DNA of 64,000 nucleotides from Arcuatula senhousia (GCA_963971305.1 OZ020308.1:22597275-22661274); one strand, 5' to 3'. Numbered from the stretch's first letter, positions 52,131 to 63,829 are shown. The notes: generated by a model not told the origin, from the sequence alone. A program made the numbers and translations.

Positions 52131-54039
52131 CATGACCCTGTTTCTTTCCTTGTAATGCACATGGGCTATGTCCTTGGTGCTGGATTTGGCTTTCCTGTTC
52201 GAACTTTTTGGTTTTGAATACTTTTCGTTCAATACTTTTGGTTTTTTATCTTCCAATATTTTGAATCAAGTGCTGATGATGAGAGGTTACTCCTTGAAAC
52301 ATCGATAAACAGCATAATCAAATTAACCGTTTTATACCCGTTTTTGATATTTGTATTTTAACACATTTTTATCTCGGAAACTGAAAATCCTTATTAATTT
52401 ATGAATATTAACAGTGGAAGTAAGAAAGAATTATTTTTTCTGATGTTACTGGAAGTCGAAACATACTTTAGTGTTAACTCTTGTATTATCTGGTTGTACA
52501 AAGTCATTTTCAATATTTTAGTTGCATCCATTACAGTTAAGGACCAAGGATTTATTTTGAAGGGGGAGGCGGGCTTGTTTTAAATGTATTGAATTTTATT
52601 TTGATGGATAAACAAATATTTAGACAGCAGAGGTTAAGAAAAACATTAGTCATCTTAATGTCGACTTCATTTGTTGTAGATAGTGTTTAAGGTAAAACCT
52701 AGAAGGGGGGCCTTGGAGCTTTTATTGCTCATCTAGTCCTTAAGCTGTAAGGGGACTGTTTTATGACCCCTATAAAAGATTATCTGATAACTTCAACCTA
52801 AAGGATACTTTTATAGAGAGCTCAATCTTAGCAAATCTTTTCTGCAATCTTTAATATTCAATAGGCCAAAATATTTTTTTTAAATGCAGTCGTAACCCTT
52901 ATAAAGGGTCATTTGACACATTCGACCCAATGCAGCCTTCTTTAGAGCTCAATTTGCTGAAGGTTTAAACAAAGCAACATCTTTTCTCTATCTGTAACTA
53001 TCAATACAGTTTTCATACTATATACAAAAAATATCAAAAAAAAACCCACATTTTGTTTTACCTTAAAATGGCCATTAGTCATCTGGCAAATTCGATCCAC
53101 TAGAGACTTGTGGAAAGCTTAATCAGCTGAAGATTTAAGCAAGCAACATATTTTCTATTTCTTCAATAGTTTCATTTTATATTCCAAAAACATGAAAAAA
53201 AAACAACTTTTTATACCTTTAAAGGACCATTGCCACTACAAGGAGTCTTCTGACAACTTCGATCCAATTTGAAACTTTTGTAAAGCTTTGATGCTGAAGA
53301 ACGGTTGCGTCAGAGTTTCTCATATATTTTTTATTTTAATACAAGCCAAGTAAAGTAGTTTGACCTTCTGGTCTATTTTAGCACTGACAGCCATGTTTTT
53401 GACAGATAAGAAATCGAAGGACATTAGTCACTGTCTCCTCCCCACTTTTAGTTATATTGAAATGTGTCATCTAAGTGTATATGTAGTGCCACCGGTACAT
53501 CTATGGTAGAAATAGATAGCGAATAGTAAATAAATGAAAATAACAAGTAACCAAAATTGATCAAAATTAGAACAATAAACATTATTTGTAAAATTTATGT
53601 AAACAGTTAGAGAATTTTGCACTTCAAATTACAGTTATTAAAACGAAAATACATTGATACAAAGTATTTATTTAGTTTAAGATTACTGCCTTTACCTGTT
53701 GTCGCGACTGTCGTCGTAACTGTTGTACAAATGTTTCAAATATCTTTTTTATATGTTATTTTGGTGGGGGTCACTTGTCAAATCAAAATAAACTTACATA
53801 TAGAATATGTCAAAATAAGGGGGATAAAGGAAGAAAATATCATATTTGATAGAGAAAATGTGCAAAATTGATCACCTTAACCTTTTAAACGAAAAAAAAA
53901 TCCTTTTATTTTGTGATACAGTTTGTTGTAATTTAGTCAGAGTATAGCTTAGAGGCATACCAAATAGCAGTTGTATAAAATATTCATTTGTAAGTTCATT
54001 TATAATTATCAAACTACTCACTCAACATTGTCTTGTTTT
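52131..54039. other. No gene seen, diverged AAGGGTCATT repeats
   Basis: 52185-52360 resembles the flank of the hammerhead repeats (GGCTTTCCTGTTCG, TTTTTGGTTT) and has CTGATGA without a fitting stem II. 52730-53300 holds three diverged units of about 170 bp (TAAAnGGnCATTnGnCAnnT, AACTTCGATCCA). Confidence 0.45.
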
Positions 54040-54110
54040 TTGCGATGGGACTGCCGTTTATTTTGCCAGTGTTCAATGTTGCCGGTAGTACCCCGTGAAT
54101 ATGGATTGTC
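54040..54110. repeat. Inverted partner of 48890-48960
   Basis: GGGACTGCCGTTTATTTTGC, CAGTGTTCAATGTTGCCGGT is the reverse complement of the plus-strand text near 48900-48955. Confidence 0.6.
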
Positions 54111-54837
54111 AAATGCTTTGAACAAAGCTTTTTGACACATGCATTCTTTGGAGGACTTTCAATGCATATTTGAATATTTATTATACATTTATACCAACCA
54201 TAAGGCGCTTTTGGTCTGTTTGATCCTTAAGTTCCCCCAAAATGATAGGAGATATTGCAAATCTGATTGAAAAACACAGCTAGGGATGTTTACAAGGATT
54301 CCAATGATAAAAAGATTTTGAAAATCGGGACACAAATAAATAAGACAATTTTTCTTTACAAACGTAAGCGATGTGGTTTTGGAGCAATTGTACATGCATT
54401 TTGAGAATGACTGAATAATCCTACAGAAGGTAAACGGAAAATTAACTTCAAGGGGGTACTCATCTCTAATCCGCATTTCCTCATAAACCCCTCGATGGAA
54501 TTTTATTTTTATTTTCACTCAATCTTTGTGACATTGGGTAGATGTGCACCCCTTAGTAGAAATTTGATCTCATCAATGTTTTTTTTAATTCAATTTAATT
54601 TTATTTATTTTTTCATTTTTTTTTGGGGGGGAGGGATGGGGGTGGGGGTATTATTTGTGAACAGCTGCCCAAAGTTTTTCTTGATTCAATTCCGTAGAAC
54701 CTATTCAAAAGACTAACTTCGAGCATGTTTTTTATTGAAAAAAAAAGCCGTGGTCAATTTTCAAAATTGCAAATTATCGGCTTCTTTTTAAAGTTGTCAT
54801 TAGAACTTAGGACCAAACTAGTTTTCACGATTCTAAT

Positions 54838-55667
54838 GTGGTGGCTAACTCTTTTAATAATTTTTTTACTATGGTAGCGGCAAATCTGGTAGCAAAGCTT
54901 CCTGATGCCTCTAGATTGTATGATTACAGTGCCAAACTTTTTAAAGAATTTTATAACATTGTTTATTCTAATAGTTTAGCTTTTGAACTTAAAACTGTAG
55001 ACGAAGATTATGTATTTAAGCAACTACAACAGCAAAATCCTAATAAAAGTACAGGATTAGATGGTATACCTTCAAGATTTTTAAAAGATGGATCAGCTAT
55101 TCTATCAAAACCTATCACTTATATTATAAATTTGTCTATTTCATCTGGTATTGTACCAGAGGAAATGAAATCTGCAAGAGTATGTCCTATTTATAAAAAG
55201 AATAGCAGGGTGGACGTTGGCAATTATCGCCCAGTTAGCATTTTAGTAGTTGTTTCAAAAATATTAGAAAGAGCTGTTTACTCTCAATTTGAGAAATATC
55301 TTGTGAAACACAATTTACTTTACAAACACCAATCTGGTTTTAGATCTTCATGTTTAACGGATACATGTTTGATACATCTGTTTGATCATATCAAAGATCA
55401 GTCATCTAAAGGTCTTTATACAGGAATGATAATGCTTGACCTTCAAAAAGCATTCGATACCGTTGATCACTATATTTTATGCCAAAAACTTTAAACTATG
55501 GGCGTTAAAAATATCAAATGGTTTGAATCCTATCTTTGTAATAGACGACAAAAAGTTAATGTGAATGGAACTGAGTCTGATTTTTTAAATATAACATGTG
55601 GCGTTCCACAAGGTAGCATTTTAGGCCCACTTTTATTTTTATGTAATGTAAATGACATGTCTATTAG
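54838..55667 (+). pseudogene. LINE reverse transcriptase, N-terminal half, with a nonsense codon
   Basis: Motifs in order: NPNKSTGLDGIPSRFLK, SARVCPIYKK, DVGNYRPVSIL, HQSGFRSSCLTDTCLI, MLDLQKAFDTVDH (first catalytic Asp) and, after a TAA at 55492-55494, GVPQGSILGPLLF. The stop lies in frame between them, so the copy is inactive. The frame continues to ...NDMS and is then cut by the inserted element at 55668. The reading frame resumes correctly at 58296 after one copy of the 5-bp duplication is discounted. Confidence 0.9.
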
Positions 55668-56394
55668 CACACTAGGTAAACGCTGTCCGCGAGAGCAAAG
55701 ATATTTCGCGTTTTCACTGTACGGATATTTCGGGTTGTTGTTGACATTGGACACCAGGACTAAAACCGGCGTTTATATTAACTATATGAAGCATGAAATT
55801 GTATATGCTGTTCCTATGTCCTTGTTGAAGATGAATTTCCATCTCCTTTAAGTTTTAATGAATTTTTTGTACTTTATGGACAATATTTTTTAAATTTTTA
55901 GCAGAGGTATGCATTTTAAATAATCAACGAGAATTTACCTTTTTCCAAATATTTTTTAATGAACGGAGATTCGAAACACTTCAAAAAAAGGATTACTGTT
56001 TATACAAAATGCAATTGCACCCCTTCTTCCATATTATACATCGTAGAAAATGCTCGTAACAGAGAACCTACTGTACTGATATTTCCTGTTCCGATTTGCC
56101 TGTCAAAATCTTACTGTACTGTTATTTCTGTTAAACTGTACTGATATTCTGTGTTCTTGAAAATTTGAATCGTATATTAAAAAACAGACTTGGAGTTGCA
56201 AGATTGACTAACTTTCATATATACATGCAAGGCAATGTAACTTGTAACATATACTACAACCTGTTTTCCGAATGGTCGAGTTGGAGTATCCATAGCACGA
56301 CTTGGTGCAACCCCTTGTTACACAATACAATCATATTACAGCCAGATAGCTATAGGCAAGACAAATAGTAATTATTCTAGTAGTTTAACTTTGT

Positions 56395-56640
56395 TTGTCC
56401 CCCGCCGCAACGCGGGGCGGGGGCATAAAAATGCCGGTCGTCTGTCCGTTCGTGTGTGTGTGCGTGCGTGCGTCTGTCCGTCACATTTTTCTTTTGTATA
56501 AGTTTTCTCAGCAACTATTAATTATAGGTTTTTGATATTTGGCATGCAGTTTTAGGTAGGGGTCATATATGATGAGATGCGTTTTCAGATCCGTCGTTCA
56601 TCTATTTCCTGTTTAACGAGCCGGTTCCTAGTATCTGTTC
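56395..56640. repeat. Repeat with CCCCCGCC...GGCGGGGG hairpin and (GTGC/GTCC)n tract
   Basis: CCCCCGCCGCAACGC, GGGGCGGGGGCATA forms a GC hairpin. GTCTGTCCGTTCG, TGTGTGTGTGCGTGCGTGCG, TCTGTCCGTC follows, then a single unit ending ATCCGTCGTTCATCTA, TTTCCTGTT. Same architecture as the 36.4-kb repeat. Confidence 0.6.
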
Positions 56641-57029
56641 TTGTTTTGTAATTGATATTGATACATTTGTTTTTTAATTAAAGAACATTGCAATCTTAAT
56701 TATACCCAAAAAACTACATTGTACTGGATAATCGACTGGTATGTACTTTCTTCTCAACTCAATTATACGATTAATACTACAGTCACTTGCATAAACAAAC
56801 AAAATGAAATTCATGTTCAATCCCTTTCATTCATTAGTTAAAAATCGTTCCCCCCTTAAGAATATTTCTTGATGTACCTATAAATGTACTTCAACATTGT
56901 TGAATGGGGAACTTATTGTTATGAAATCTGCTTATGCAAATGCGCGACTTCGACTCAAGATGTAGCACATATGCCTCTAGTGTCGGTCCCTAATTTCAAT
57001 AAATGTATAAACCTGTGCGTGATAGGCCT

Positions 57030-57370
57030 GCACCAGTGCTAAGCTTCTCGTTGAAGTCCAGTTACAGAGCACTTAAAACCTGACGTCGGGTCAGGTCGCT
57101 TAATCTGCATAGCGACTGGGTTGTGTGCCCAAGGTGGTTGAATGGGATAACCCTGTCACAATGAATGCCGGAATTGTCAGGCTATAATGCGGAAACCCTG
57201 ATAGCTAACATAGTGGTACTCAGTGTAGCCGGGGGAAAATGTCAAATTCCTCGCACCTTAAAGAACCATACTGCAGGATTGAATAAGAGTAGGACCCATA
57301 TGATCCCCTGCAGTAGGCTAAATTGCCAGATTCAACCTATTCCTCCTTTTTTTCAGTGACAGTTAAAACT
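57030..57370 (+). repeat. Dispersed repeat family C, plus copy inside the TIR element
   Basis: GGCTATAATGCGGAAACCCT, GATAGCTAACATAGTGGT, TCAAATTCCTCGCACCTTAA and TTTTTTTCAGTGAC blocks match 31060-31175 and 31725. Confidence 0.65.
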
Positions 57371-58295
57371 ATATTCACCCATAGGTGTTGCGTCTTTACT
57401 TCATCATCATTTGATGGAAAAAAGTGGAATAAGTGTACGCGACACAACTTACAATATAAACGGCAGTTTATGTTCACTTTATCACCCTTTTCATGTTGTT
57501 CTCTCTGATTGCCGAGTCGATTTCGTGCTGCTTGATCTTAAAGCCATAACTGTCTTATCTTATTGGTATGGTATAAAATATTTCTATCTGTGGTCTGTAG
57601 CATCACGATAGGGATTTATTAAATGCAGGAGCTTAATTGTAAAAGAAGGCATTTTAACGTATTTTGGCATTTATTTAAGAATATCTTTAAAGGCGATACT
57701 TTTAGATTGGTTATTTCTTTTAATTTGGATTTAACATAACACTTGATTTTCAAAGCGGGATCTGTTTTCTTCTTTTTAAAAATATTCAAATAAGAATATG
57801 ATACCCGAAATAACAGTACAATGTTGATAGATTAATACACGAAGTAACAGTACAGAATGATTTCATGAACACAGAATAACAGTACAGTCAATATTTTAAG
57901 ATTGCTGAATTTCAGTAAATGATCTATTAGATTAGTAATTTTATGAATTATACCGACTAAAGATTTTATTAACATTTATTTACACTAGCTTTTCCTTCAA
58001 ACCCGTATATTTTTCATATGTTATAACTGTGTTTCCACTGTTTGTCTAGTAATTATGCTTTATTGGTTATTTTTCTTTTGTTTTATGCTGATTTTTTCAA
58101 AGATTAACTAAATATGTTCAGGACAAATATTCAATGATTTAAAATTTTACAACAAGCAGTATAAAAAAGGTAAAAACTCACGAAAATAACATGTTTAATG
58201 AACCACCCATGTAAGTAGACCAAAACAACATGAAATATCAGTACAGAAAAAACGCGAAATATCATTTCTCTCGCGGACAGCGTTTACCTAGTGTG

Positions 58296-59180
58296 ATTAG
58301 TATAAGTTCAGATTGTAAAATTCTGTTATATGCAGATGACAGTGCTATTCTTTTTTCACACAAAAACCCAGAGGTTATATCTCAAAAACTAGGCAAAGAA
58401 CTTGAATCTTGTAGTAAGTGGTTAATTGACAATAAATTATCACTCCACCTAGGGAAAACAGAAGCAATTCTGTTTGGGTCAAAACGAAAATTATCTAAAA
58501 TTAGTAACTTTAATGTTACCTGTAACAATCATACAAATTGTGTGAAATATTTAGGTCTATGTATTGATAATTCTCTTTCGGGAGAAAGGATTATTAACAA
58601 TATTATTCATAAAGTAAACTCAAGATTGAAGTTTCTATACAGACAAGCAAAATGCTTGTCAGAAGCATCAAGAAAGACATTAGTCACAGCATTAATTCAA
58701 TGTCATCTTGATTATGCTTGCTCTGCTTGGTATGCTGGTGTAAACAAAATGTATACAGATAAGTTACAAATATTACAAAACAAATGTGTAAGATTTATAA
58801 AAGGTGAGGGATACAGATACAGAGTCGATCATAATGTTTTGCAGAGCATTGATTATGTTAATATTGATAATAGAGTTAAACAACTGAGATTGAATCATGT
58901 ACATAAGATATATTATAATGTAAGTCCTAGTTATATGAAACAGAGTTTTACTAAACTTAGAGATTGCCATATATATAATACAAGACATAGCGAGTATAAC
59001 TTCTGGGTTCCTGCTGTTATTGGTCAACAAAAGGAAACTTTTTATTACAATGGAATCAAAAACTGGAACGCATTGCCAAATGATGTTAAGGCTATAAAAA
59101 ATCATAAATTATTTAAAACTAAAGTAAAGGCCTTTTTAATAGAGAGTTCTATATCTCATTCAGATTTTATATTTTATTGA
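58296..59180 (+). pseudogene. LINE reverse transcriptase, C-terminal half
   Basis: Continuation of the interrupted frame: KILLYADDSAIL with the catalytic YADD box, LSLHLGKTEAILFGS, VKYLGLCIDN, then the thumb and C-terminal region with HLDYACSAWYAG and LQILQNKCVRFI. It ends WNALPNDVKAIKNH and a basic tail before TGA at 59178-59180. This half has no internal stop. The open reading frame appears to start at 58230 only because 66 bases of the inserted element's right end are open in the same frame. Confidence 0.9.
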
Positions 59181-59794
59181 TATATATATATATACCTGAA
59201 ATTAGTCAAACTAATAGGTTTTGATATAGTCAGTAGTTTTTGTTTTATAATCTAGTTTAACATTAGCATATCATGTTATAATTATGCTTCTTTTGTATGA
59301 CAAGTATCATAAGTGTTTTATTAAACCTAAGTATATTTCACAAAATGGACCCCATTGGAAATAAGCTTTCGAGCTTTCATTGGATATCCTTATAAATATC
59401 AACTTGTGGTTTTTATATTACTCTTTGTGATCGGTATTCATAATTTTAAAATATGTACGTTTGTGTATATTAACCATTGTAATGTTGATATTTATTGAAT
59501 AAATATTATCATTATTATTTTCACATACTGAGATCAAAGAAAATAAAAATGATCCCCTCTTAAGAGACCATGGTTATAAATGCAACCTTTAGTAATTCAG
59601 CATTGTTCTGAATGTTAACAATAAATTATGTGTAATTTCGGCCTTCTTTCATGTTAATGATGTAGAAAGCTGGTCATTAATATTAATCACATAAACCAGA
59701 AGGCGTAACAATATATGCATAAGTCCGCCCATCGTTACCTCCTGTCCTTATTTGACAGGTATTTCTCCAATACCCAATTATCGATCTTGCGACA

Positions 59795-60016
59795 ATTTTA
59801 CTTTTGAACCACTCAGTACGCTTCAACTTGAAAAGTGAACAATCGCAATTTGCACAAAAATGTCGATTATGCGATATATAATATCGATTATGCGACATTT
59901 TTATCGCCTATGCAATAATTTTTATCGCCTATGCAATATTTTGTACCGCCTATGCGGTATTATTTATCGCATAAGCGCTATGATATACTTTTGAACCTAA
60001 TGGTACACCATAGCTT
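59795..60016 (-). repeat. Array of short palindromes ATCGCCTATGCGAT, minus copy
   Basis: Starts CTTTTGAACCACTCAGTACG, holds TCGATTATGCGA, TATCGCCTATGCAAT, ACCGCCTATGCGGT and ATCGCATAAGCGCT at 20-25 base spacing, and ends TTTTGAACCTAATGGTACAC, CATAG. The whole order is the inverse of 35161-35455. Confidence 0.7.
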
Positions 60017-60019
60017 TCT

Positions 60020-60020
60020 A

Positions 60021-60072
<52 letters not shown>

Positions 60073-60088
60073 CAACTAACTAACTTAT
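60020..60088. repeat. (CTAA)n microsatellite
   Basis: About 16 head-to-tail CTAA units with one CCAA variant. Confidence 0.95.
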
Positions 60089-60545
60089 TGACTATCACCT
60101 TTTGATACGTATCACCTTAATTTAACCTTATGCTACTCCATGTTGTTAGAACTTAATTAGAACTCCAGCTCAATCGATAATAATTGTATTATTTTTTCAA
60201 CGTCTGCATCATTTGGCGTTGACCTCGATTGTTCTTCTGATGACTAACTACAAAATTCTTGAAAAGTACATAGCTGGAAACTTCATGTGCGACGGCGATG
60301 GTGCCGACGCGAGACTATTTTGAAGTGCCCTCTCGAGATTAAATAATTTGTTTGTGGCCTTATTCACTGTTGGCCACACGTGGTTTTAAGCGTTGCAGAA
60401 GTTATGGAATCAATCATGTGAGTTTTGTTATACAAGATCATTATCTATCATGCTTCATGCCACGAGTCCAGTTAATAGATAAACCCAAGTGACCGGTGTT
60501 TCAATCCACTTGTACGTTGTAGACGAAAACCATTAAGACGCCACT
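60089..60545. promoter_or_regulatory. Upstream region of the Kazal gene, no specific signal placed
   Basis: This stretch should contain the promoter and 5' UTR. No TATA box could be assigned. The ATG context (cactATGAAG) is ordinary. Confidence 0.3.
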
Positions 60546-63255
60546 ATGAAGATACTGGTCCTTTTTACTGTCTGTTTATCAGGTAAAGTGAAATACTAGT
60601 ATTTCGACAGTGAAACTTTCCATTCAACGTCCAATGGTACCCCGATGGTACCGCACTTCAATAGTATAGAATAGAAATAGAAATATAAATATTTTTATTT
60701 GACCAACCATGGACCCACAGGGGGCAATGACATATATGACATTTGATACAAGTGTATTTTGAACAGTCTTAATTCTTTTTTTATTTATGATTGGGAAACC
60801 ATCTAAAATATGTTTATGTAAATCCTTCTCCAGCTGGCAGTTTGTAATTGTGGTCTTTGATGCGACCCCAATGAGCATATTCTTAAAGTCTTATCGAGCT
60901 CTACAAAGGGGCTTTAACGTGGATGGATATTGCTCTCTCCATACACGGGATAACCTTTTTTCATCCCTTCAGATACCTCGAATCGTTTATTTAGACCACC
61001 ATTGCAAATGGTGTCAAAAGCTGACTTTTTTTCTTTTTTTTTGTAACGTTGCTTTATAGACAAAGTCAAAATAGTGATTTCATTATGATTTGTCAAATTA
61101 TTCATTTATTTTCATATTAATTCACTTTGCAGTTTGTTATGGACAATCATGGACATGTTACTACATCCAAGGAAGAGATTGTTCCCGATATGGAAACCAC
61201 CCTGAATGTGGAACAGACGGTGTGACATATATAAACAGGTAAGCTCCGATTTGTGGAACCACCCTGAATGTGGAACTGACGGCGTGACATATATAGACAG
61301 CTAAGTCTTGACCCTGACTACTGACTTTCACGAAAGGTTATCCTTGTCCAACTAGAACTTAAAGGAAACATTATGTCTTTCAATGAGTAGATATGCTACA
61401 ACTGTCGTCCTGCTTTTAAGAAGCAATTTTAATGTCCATTTAGACATGACACACCAATTGACACGCTAAAACTCAATCCATTTGTGCTTATGACATGTGC
61501 ATAGATTGAAGGGGGTACAGAACACATATATGGGAGATAACTTCTAAATATCAACTGAATGTTTTGGTTAGGCGAATTAATGCAAAGATATTCAGCTCCA
61601 ATGATAGAAATAGGAAATATTGAAACACCATTATATTCAAAGGAAAATTTCCAAAGAAACCTATGGTTCAATTTTTCTAAAGATTTTGCGTTTTGATTTA
61701 TTTCATTAAAGTACATATTTTTGAAGAAAATTAATTGACAGAATTTTATTTTAGCCTAAGTGTTGGATACCCCCTTAAATCGCATTTTTGCACTCCTATA
61801 GAATGAACAATTTACATTTATGTTTCAGATGCGAATATTCAAAAGCTCACTGTGAAAACAAAGACATTCACGTCGCCTACTATGGAGCATGCAAATCAAC
61901 CACTACGACATCAGCGCCCGCTACTGGTGGGACCAGCGGTGGTGGAAGCCTCGGGGGACCAATCCTGTCAGGACCAGACGCTATATTTGACTTTTTCTGT
62001 TTGGAGTTGAGTCACCAACCGTGTTCTCCAGACATGGCAACAGTTTGTGGATCTGATGGAGTAACTTATACAAACTCGTAAGTTAACAAATTTAATTCAT
62101 TTTATGGAGATTTTAATATGGAGTAGGCATTGCCTAAATGCGAGCATAGCTAAAAGGGACTACGTTTTGTTTATATAATGATGATCATAATCAATGCAAT
62201 CAAATGGTGCATTTTACGTCATTTTTGTTGGGTTTTCCTCTTTTATCTGCTAGTTTTGTTCTGGTTTACTTCGGAATGTCGACATTCAGGGCTATCGCTA
62301 TCATTTAATTTCCAATTTTTCAATTTGCTTATTTTGGGGCGAGATGGTTTGGGGCGATTAAGCTTCGAGACACGTTAGTTTCGTTCGTGCATATAACCAA
62401 GACGAAACGAGCAGCTTAGGTGTATTTATTATTTTAAGAATATTATTTTCTTGTAAAAAGCGCAATTTATTATATTTTTAAGCATTATTTCTTTTCTTAT
62501 AAATTATTTTAACATTCACTCCGGCCCTGTTAAAATAATAACCCTTTCCGGACCATAAAAAATCTAAATCAGCATTAGCAAATTTCTCGCAGAAACAAAT
62601 ACCGTAGAGCTCTCCGCTCGAGCGGGCACTTCGTGCCCGCTTGCGAGCTATGCTCGCTATAAAGGACACTTGATCAGCACCAGGCAGCAATAAAATGAAA
62701 AGCTCGTCGGGAAAACGTCGAATTAAAAACCAGTGACTTTGTTTTATGCATAGAGCGTGGCAAAATAGGATTCAACGGAGGAAAATGATAAACCATCGCG
62801 ATGATGAGACGTGGAATAAGTATACACGACACGATCTATATTTAGAAAATCTACAATGGAAGGCAGCATGACCAATGGTCGCCGCTCGCCGTCTTACATT
62901 GGCCCAAAATTAAAATATAACATATAAAACAAGGACAACCATAAGTTTTGGCAAAGATTCCTGGCTCAAGACAGGCACATGTAAAATGTGTTTGGGTTAA
63001 ACTAATTTTAAGGGCCCAATCTTCAACCTCATGGGCTAATGACTGTATTTATATAGAGACTGTCGAAATTTGGTTCACATCCCAGTGTTATATTTAAGTA
63101 CGATTGCTTTATTCGAAAAAAAGAAAAATGAAGACTTATTTATAAAGGTTTTTAGTTTGATCAATTTTAACTGTTCTTTATTTTTCAGATGTGAATTTGA
63201 GAAACAACGATGCACACACAGAGAGCTTACTGTTACAAAGTTTGGAAAGTGTTAA
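60546..63255 (+). CDS. Secreted two-domain Kazal-type serine protease inhibitor
   Basis: Four exons join in frame: 60546-60582, 61133-61238, 61829-62077 and 63189-63255, giving 151 residues and TAA. Exon 1 is a short hydrophobic signal peptide core (MKILVLFTVCLS). Domain 1 has six cysteines with C-G-T-D-G-V-T-Y-x-N-x-C, spacings 7, 8, 10, 6, 12. A Thr/Ser/Gly-rich linker follows (TTTTSAPATGGTSGGG). Domain 2 has spacings 7, 7, 10, 6, 12 with CGSDGVTYTNSC. Each domain is split by an intron between the TY-x-N and the fourth Cys, at the same place and in the same phase, suggesting domain duplication. By the Kazal rule (second residue after the second Cys) P1 is Arg in domain 1, predicting trypsin-like targets, and Pro in domain 2, which would be a poor inhibitor site. 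Similar small Kazal proteins in molluscs serve in defence or in shell and mucus secretions. The role here is inference. Confidence 0.93.
61252..61306 (+). pseudogene. Decayed duplicate of the Kazal exon 2 3' end
   Basis: Starting 14 bases after the exon 2 donor, the block TGTGGAACCACCCTGAATGT, GGAACnGACGGnGTGACATA, TATAnACAG repeats the exon end with few changes. The copied donor reads CTAAG instead of GTAAG, so it cannot be used. The copy is offset 62 bases from the original. Confidence 0.85.
61307..61828. other. Rest of Kazal intron 2: nothing recognised
   Basis: AT-rich, no repeat family or frame identified. Confidence 0.5.
62090..62700 (+). mobile_element. Hammerhead-family repeat without the ribozyme part (Kazal intron 3)
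   Basis: Shares with 35590-36290: GAGTAGGCATTGCCTAAATG, CGAGCATAGC, GGGGCGAGATGG, ATCAGCATTAGCAAATTT, and CTTGCGAGCTATGCTCGCTA. It has its own hairpin GCGGGCACTTCGTGCCCGC-type at about 62622-62641. The CTGATGA end is missing. Confidence 0.55.
62800..63030 (+). repeat. Dispersed repeat family with CACGACACGATC, copy 3
   Basis: ATACACGACACGATC, ATGGTCGCCGCTCGCCGTCT, TACATTGGCCCAAAAT, GATTCCTGGCTCAAGACAGG, CACATGTAAAATGTG and GGGCCCAATCTTCAACC match 39690-40020. Located in Kazal intron 3. Confidence 0.65.
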
Positions 63256-63319
63256 GAATACCGCGAACAAAGACATTTTAATCCTGTTAATTTATTGTTA
63301 TTATTCATGTTGCATAGAG

Positions 63320-63325
63320 AATAAA
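63320..63325 (+). terminator. Kazal gene polyadenylation signal AATAAA
   Basis: First AATAAA after the stop, 65 bases downstream. Confidence 0.75.
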
Positions 63326-63419
63326 AATATCGTACTAGAATATTGAGTTTTATTCCTTCTCGTATACATTACACTTAAGGAAAAAAACTTACAAAAATCA
63401 AAAGACTTACTAGCAAAAT

Positions 63420-63690
63420 CAAAAGAATAAAATATAAAAAGCATAATCAGCTAAGCAAGTCACAACGAAGGTGCACTCATGTGTTTCGGAAGGACAGTCA
63501 GTTCCTGGTTGCTGCAACATCACTTTTTGACATTTTACCCATAAAGAAGATTCTTAATTTGCAATTTGTATCGGTGGATTTTCCCACATATATTCGTTCC
63601 CGATCAGATTTCCATCGACCCACTCGTCTTTATCTATTCTCTCTTGTAACCAGTCGATTTCGTGATGGTTAGCGCTGCTGGTGGAATCTT
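63420..63690. repeat. Dispersed repeat fragment (AGTCACAACGAAGGTGCACT)
   Basis: CACTCATGTGTTTCGGAAGG, ACAGTCAGTTCCTGGTTGCT matches CTCATGTGCTCCGGAAGAGT, AAGCAGTTCCTGCTTGCT at 37657-37695. Confidence 0.5.
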
Positions 63691-63829
63691 AATTCCCCGA
63701 GGTTAGCCCCCGCTCCGGTATCGACACTTTTGTGTTGACGAATACATCAAAGCTATAAATTATCCGTTTAAATTTTAAAATTATCAAAACCCTAAGTTCC
63801 TTCCTATCCCAGACATAGGTTGGACTTAA

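Larger units (their letters stand above)
55668..58295. mobile_element. 2.6-kb TIR element with ATTAG target duplication, inserted in the LINE
   Basis: The ends are CACACTAGGTAAACGC and its exact reverse complement. The first 28 bases of each end are identical, and the match extends to about 73 bases. ATTAG stands directly outside both ends (55663-55667 and 58296-58300). A 15-bp motif CTGTACTGATATTTC occurs four times behind the left end (55717, 56071, 56114, 56136) and four times inverted behind the right end (57807, 57841, 57874, 58232). No transposase frame was seen. The interior holds another hairpin-ended repeat (56400) and a family C fragment (57030-57370). The CAC start and 5-bp duplication recall Transib/RAG-like elements, but the terminal heptamer does not fit their CACWRTG rule, so the superfamily is open. 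Confidence 0.85.
54800..59520 (+). mobile_element. 5'-truncated non-LTR retrotransposon (LINE) split by a DNA element
   Basis: The retrotransposon's reverse-transcriptase region lies in 54838-55667 and resumes at 58296, with 55668-58295 inserted between. The 3' UTR runs to an AATAAATATTATCATTATTA-type tail near 59520. There is no endonuclease domain, so the left end is truncated near 54.8 kb. Conserved features place it among Jockey/CR1-type LINEs, but the exact clade is not determined. Confidence 0.85.

Noticed and set aside
52270..52320. Possible fourth hammerhead (CTGATGA ... GAAAC)
   Set aside because: The 16 bases between the two core strands do not form a stem II adjacent to the core. 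At best a relic.
55668..58295. RAG-like/Transib assignment for the inserted element
   Set aside because: A 5-bp duplication and CAC start are suggestive, but the terminal heptamer does not fit CACWRTG and there is no transposase, so only TIR element is claimed.
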